Notes under the pieces: model-generated
Database searches by the model: none
Told to the model about the DNA's origin: nothing
The model's input: only the letters and a program-made list of their open reading frames with translations
From: an uncultured Chitinophaga sp.
GTDB taxonomy: Bacteria; Bacteroidota; Bacteroidia; Chitinophagales; Chitinophagaceae
Assembly (NCBI RefSeq): GCF_902168175.1
Contig: NZ_CABHOU010000025.1
Span: 1 to 64,000 of the forward strand
Length of the DNA stretch: 64,000 nt
Direction of reading: 5' to 3'
Part shown: positions 61,593-64,000 of the stretch, one piece after another
How the letters are laid out: each line of letters begins with the position of its first letter
How positions within the stretch are numbered: the stretch's first letter is position 1
Made by a program: the position numbers and the translations under genes

Positions 61593-64000
61593 ATGTACTA
61601 CTATACCAATAAAAAATTAGGGATGAAAACGATCATTACAGCTGCAGCTTTTGTGCTGATGACGGGTACGGCATTCGCACAAACCGGCCAGGACGACAAT
61701 GTGAAGGCTGCAGCAGAAGCCGGCCGCGGTGTTATACTGGTAACAGGTATTATTAAAGATGCAGCCACCGGTAAACCCGCCGCAGGTATCCGTGTGGAAG
61801 TGGAAAAGTTTTCTGCTGCCATTACGGATGCAAATGGTAAGTTCTCTTTAAAAGTACCCTCCTACAACGCGCAGGTAGTGATCAGTGGCGAAGGTTACGA
61901 TACCCGCCAGGTACCACTAAAAGGCCGAAAAAGCCTTTCCGTTAGCCTGCAGGACGCCAGTCACCAGTCGTTCAATGAAACGGTGACACTGCCTATGGGC
62001 ACGCAACCTAAAACAAGTGTTACCGCTTCGGTAACCCAATATAATGTAGATGGCTGGACGGCTAACTCCGAAACAGCTGATGGGTTGTTGCAGGGCCGCG
62101 TAGCGGGTCTTAACAGCATTCGCCGCTCTGGTGTGCAGGGCGCAGGCGCCAACTTGTTCCTCCGGGGTTTTAATTCGCTGTATGCGACCAACAAACCGCT
62201 GATCGTAATAGACAATATGCTCTATGATAATAACGATTACGGGCAGAGCATCATCGCCAACAACTACACCAATCCGCTGGCACTCATTGATCCTAAAGAC
62301 ATCGATAACATTACCGTACTACGTGATGCTTCGTCTATTTACGGTACCAAAGGCGCCAACGGTGTTATTCTCATTACTACATCAAGAGCAAAAGAGCAGG
62401 CTACCCGCATTAGTTTCGGCGCCTATTCGGGCTTTAACAGCGCACCCGACAAGTTACCGGTGATGAAAGCGGGCGACTACCGCACTTACCTCAGCGACAT
62501 ACTGCAGAGTAAAGGTCTTACCGCCGCCCAAATCGCCGCCCAACCATTCATGAACGACGATCCGAAAGCGCCGGGATATGCCGCCTACCATTACGATACA
62601 GACTGGCAGGATGAAGTGCTGAAAAGCAGCATGACCAATAACTTCTACCTGAAAGTAACCGGTGGCGACAACATTGCTACTTACGGTTTGAGCGTAGGCG
62701 CCACCAAAAACAACGGCATCGTAAAAAACACCGATTTTTCGCGCTACAACACCCGTTTTAACGCAGAATTTAACTTTACGCAAAAGTTTACCGGTTACGC
62801 TAACCTTAGCTTTGCCTACAACGAGCAAAACCTGAAAGACCAGGGACAGGCAGAACATACCGCGCCCATCTTCCTGTCGCTTATCAAATCCCCCTTCCTC
62901 CACACCCATGTGTTGAACGACGAGGGTGTACAGAGCCCGAACCTTGCGCCGGTAGATACACTCGGCATTGGTAACCCATCTGTACTGATCGGTAAAATGC
63001 AGGCTTACAACAAATATTACCGTTTCCTCGGTTCTTTTGGCTTTAAATACGACATTAGTGACAACTGGAGCGCCAGCACATTATTTAGCGTGATGTACGA
63101 CAAAGTGCGCGAAAATATATTCGTGCCAAGCGTAGGCGTTGCGAAAGACACACTGGCCAATGCCATCGCCAAAAACAGGCTGGGCTCGCAGGTTAAACGC
63201 ATCTTCTCCCTTTACAGCGACAGCCGCATTAGTTATAACAAAAACATCAACAACGCTCATAACATTAGCGCCAATGTAGGTTTGCGTTACCAGAAAAATA
63301 GTGCTGAGCAGGATTTTGCGTATGGGTTTAACTCTGCTACCGACGAACTCGTAAGCGTGCAGAACGGTCTGGCCGGCTTACGGCAAGTTGGCGGTGGTAT
63401 TGGTGAATGGAACTGGATGAGCATTTACCTGAATGCCGACTACAGCTTCCTCAACAAGTACTTCCTTTCCTTTAATGTAGCTGCCGACGGCTCTTCGCGC
63501 TTCGGCAAAGACGTTGACAAAGGTATTAGCATGAGCGGCACACACTGGCCGGTAATGCCTTCTATCGGCGCAGCCTGGCTCATTTCTTCCGAAAACTTCA
63601 TGACCACCTCCTGGATCGACCTGTTGAAATTACGCGCTACTTACAGCATAACAGGCAACGACGATATTGGTAACTATACCGCCCGCCAAACTTATGGCGC
63701 ACAGAACCTGCTGGGTATGCAAGGCCTGGTAAGGAACGGTGTGGCCAACACCTCACTTCAATGGGAAACCGTGAAGAAATTCAATGCAGGCCTCGACTTC
63801 GCCATCCTGAACGAGCGCCTGAGTTTGAGCTTCGACGTGTTCAATAACAAAACGAGCAATATGCTGGTATACGAGGAAATTGGCGCAGCAACAGGCTTCT
63901 CCACTATCCTCACTAATAACGGCAGCATGAAAACAACCGGTTACGAAGCCGCCGTAAATGCGAGGATCGTCAACAGTCCGAAAGTGAAATGGGACCTGGG
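61593..64000 (+). CDS. SusC/RagA TonB-linked receptor (3' end cut by window edge)
   Basis: The frame is open from ATG 61593 to the end of the window (at least 802 residues). ATG 61623 (MKTIITAAAFVLMTGTAFAQ) gives a neater signal peptide and is an alternative start. Carboxypeptidase-regulatory fold (~45-120, VTGIIKDAATGKPAAGIRVE), plug (LFLRGFNSLYATNKPLIVID, VLRDASSIYGTKGANGVILI) and barrel. It is diverged from the SusC at 53602: LRDASSIYGTKGANG replaces the usual LKDAAATAxxGSRAANG. A SusD partner is expected just outside the window. Confidence 0.9.
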   Translation, partial: MYYYTNKKLGMKTIITAAAFVLMTGTAFAQTGQDDNVKAAAEAGRGVILVTGIIKDAATGKPAAGIRVEVEKFSAAITDANGKFSLKVPSYNAQVVISGEGYDTRQVPLKGRKSLSVSLQDASHQSFNETVTLPMGTQPKTSVTASVTQYNVDGWTANSETADGLLQGRVAGLNSIRRSGVQGAGANLFLRGFNSLYATNKPLIVIDNMLYDNNDYGQSIIANNYTNPLALIDPKDIDNITVLRDASSIYGTKGANGVILITTSRAKEQATRISFGAYSGFNSAPDKLPVMKAGDYRTYLSDILQSKGLTAAQIAAQPFMNDDPKAPGYAAYHYDTDWQDEVLKSSMTNNFYLKVTGGDNIATYGLSVGATKNNGIVKNTDFSRYNTRFNAEFNFTQKFTGYANLSFAYNEQNLKDQGQAEHTAPIFLSLIKSPFLHTHVLNDEGVQSPNLAPVDTLGIGNPSVLIGKMQAYNKYYRFLGSFGFKYDISDNWSASTLFSVMYDKVRENIFVPSVGVAKDTLANAIAKNRLGSQVKRIFSLYSDSRISYNKNINNAHNISANVGLRYQKNSAEQDFAYGFNSATDELVSVQNGLAGLRQVGGGIGEWNWMSIYLNADYSFLNKYFLSFNVAADGSSRFGKDVDKGISMSGTHWPVMPSIGAAWLISSENFMTTSWIDLLKLRATYSITGNDDIGNYTARQTYGAQNLLGMQGLVRNGVANTSLQWETVKKFNAGLDFAILNERLSLSFDVFNNKTSNMLVYEEIGAATGFSTILTNNGSMKTTGYEAAVNARIVNSPKVKWDL

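Noticed and set aside
1..64000. CRISPR arrays, tRNA/rRNA genes, insertion sequences, phage genes
   Set aside because: Looked for by eye; no repeat-spacer array, cloverleaf, rRNA-like block, transposase or integrase was seen.

Overview
The window reads as a chromosomal segment of a Bacteroidota bacterium, most likely a Chitinophaga-like member of the Chitinophagaceae. Supporting signs are several SusC/SusD pairs, an ECF sigma/FecR pair next to an STN-type SusC, DUF3472, F5/8, heparinase II/III, GH127 and GH43 proteins, two OMP_b-brl_3-type TonB receptors, promoters of the TTG-N20-TAnnTTTG type and weak Shine-Dalgarno sequences. No rRNA, tRNA, CRISPR array, transposase or phage gene was seen. 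The first and last genes are cut by the window edges.

Layout. 1-0.95 kb: KGG stress protein (5' cut) and a DUF6496 Lys/Ala-rich histone-like protein. 1.5-9.3 kb: serine hydrolase, TonB receptor, HPF/RaiA-like factor, small and multi-pass membrane proteins, an acidic protein and a GH43 enzyme. 9.5-12.8 kb: a three-gene operon of cNMP-binding histidine kinase, REC/thioredoxin-reductase-like fusion and UBP zinc finger. 12.85-13.33 kb: a palindrome-rich, repeat-bearing stretch with no convincing gene, ending in a strong terminator. 13.5-16 kb: PAP2 phosphatase, fatty acid desaturase, CsbD-like protein. 16-23.7 kb: a LytS/LytR-type two-component pair divergent from a TolC-RND-adaptor efflux operon; the RND pump has an EF-hand loop in its cytoplasmic linker. 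23.7-24.55 kb: dispersed repeats and a candidate orphan small RNA. 24.5-28.1 kb: MBL-fold hydrolase, topoisomerase III and a membrane-protein gene split by an in-frame stop.

28.3-37.2 kb is a polysaccharide-utilisation-like locus: ECF sigma, FecR anti-sigma, STN-SusC, SusD, F5/8 lipoprotein and a DUF3472 protein. It has no recognisable glycosidase. 37.3-50.3 kb holds a second TonB receptor, an LpxR-like lipid A deacylase, heparinase II/III, HAD phosphatase, small secreted and membrane proteins, and a GH-A/GH127 operon on the minus strand. From 51.4 kb to the window end is a plus-strand operon in which three fasciclin-domain lipoproteins are interleaved with SusC-SusD-SusC and no sigma/anti-sigma gene is present.

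The glycan genes fit a particle- or plant/fungal-glycan degrader: surface lipoproteins and SusCD import glycans, while GH43, GH127, GH-A and heparinase-type enzymes trim them in the periplasm or at the surface. The most novel-looking items are the kinase/REC-oxidoreductase/UBP operon, the fasciclin-SusCD locus, the EF-hand in the RND pump, the candidate small RNA at 24.4 kb and the repeat region at 12.9-13.3 kb. All functions are inferred from reading the sequence; no database search was run.
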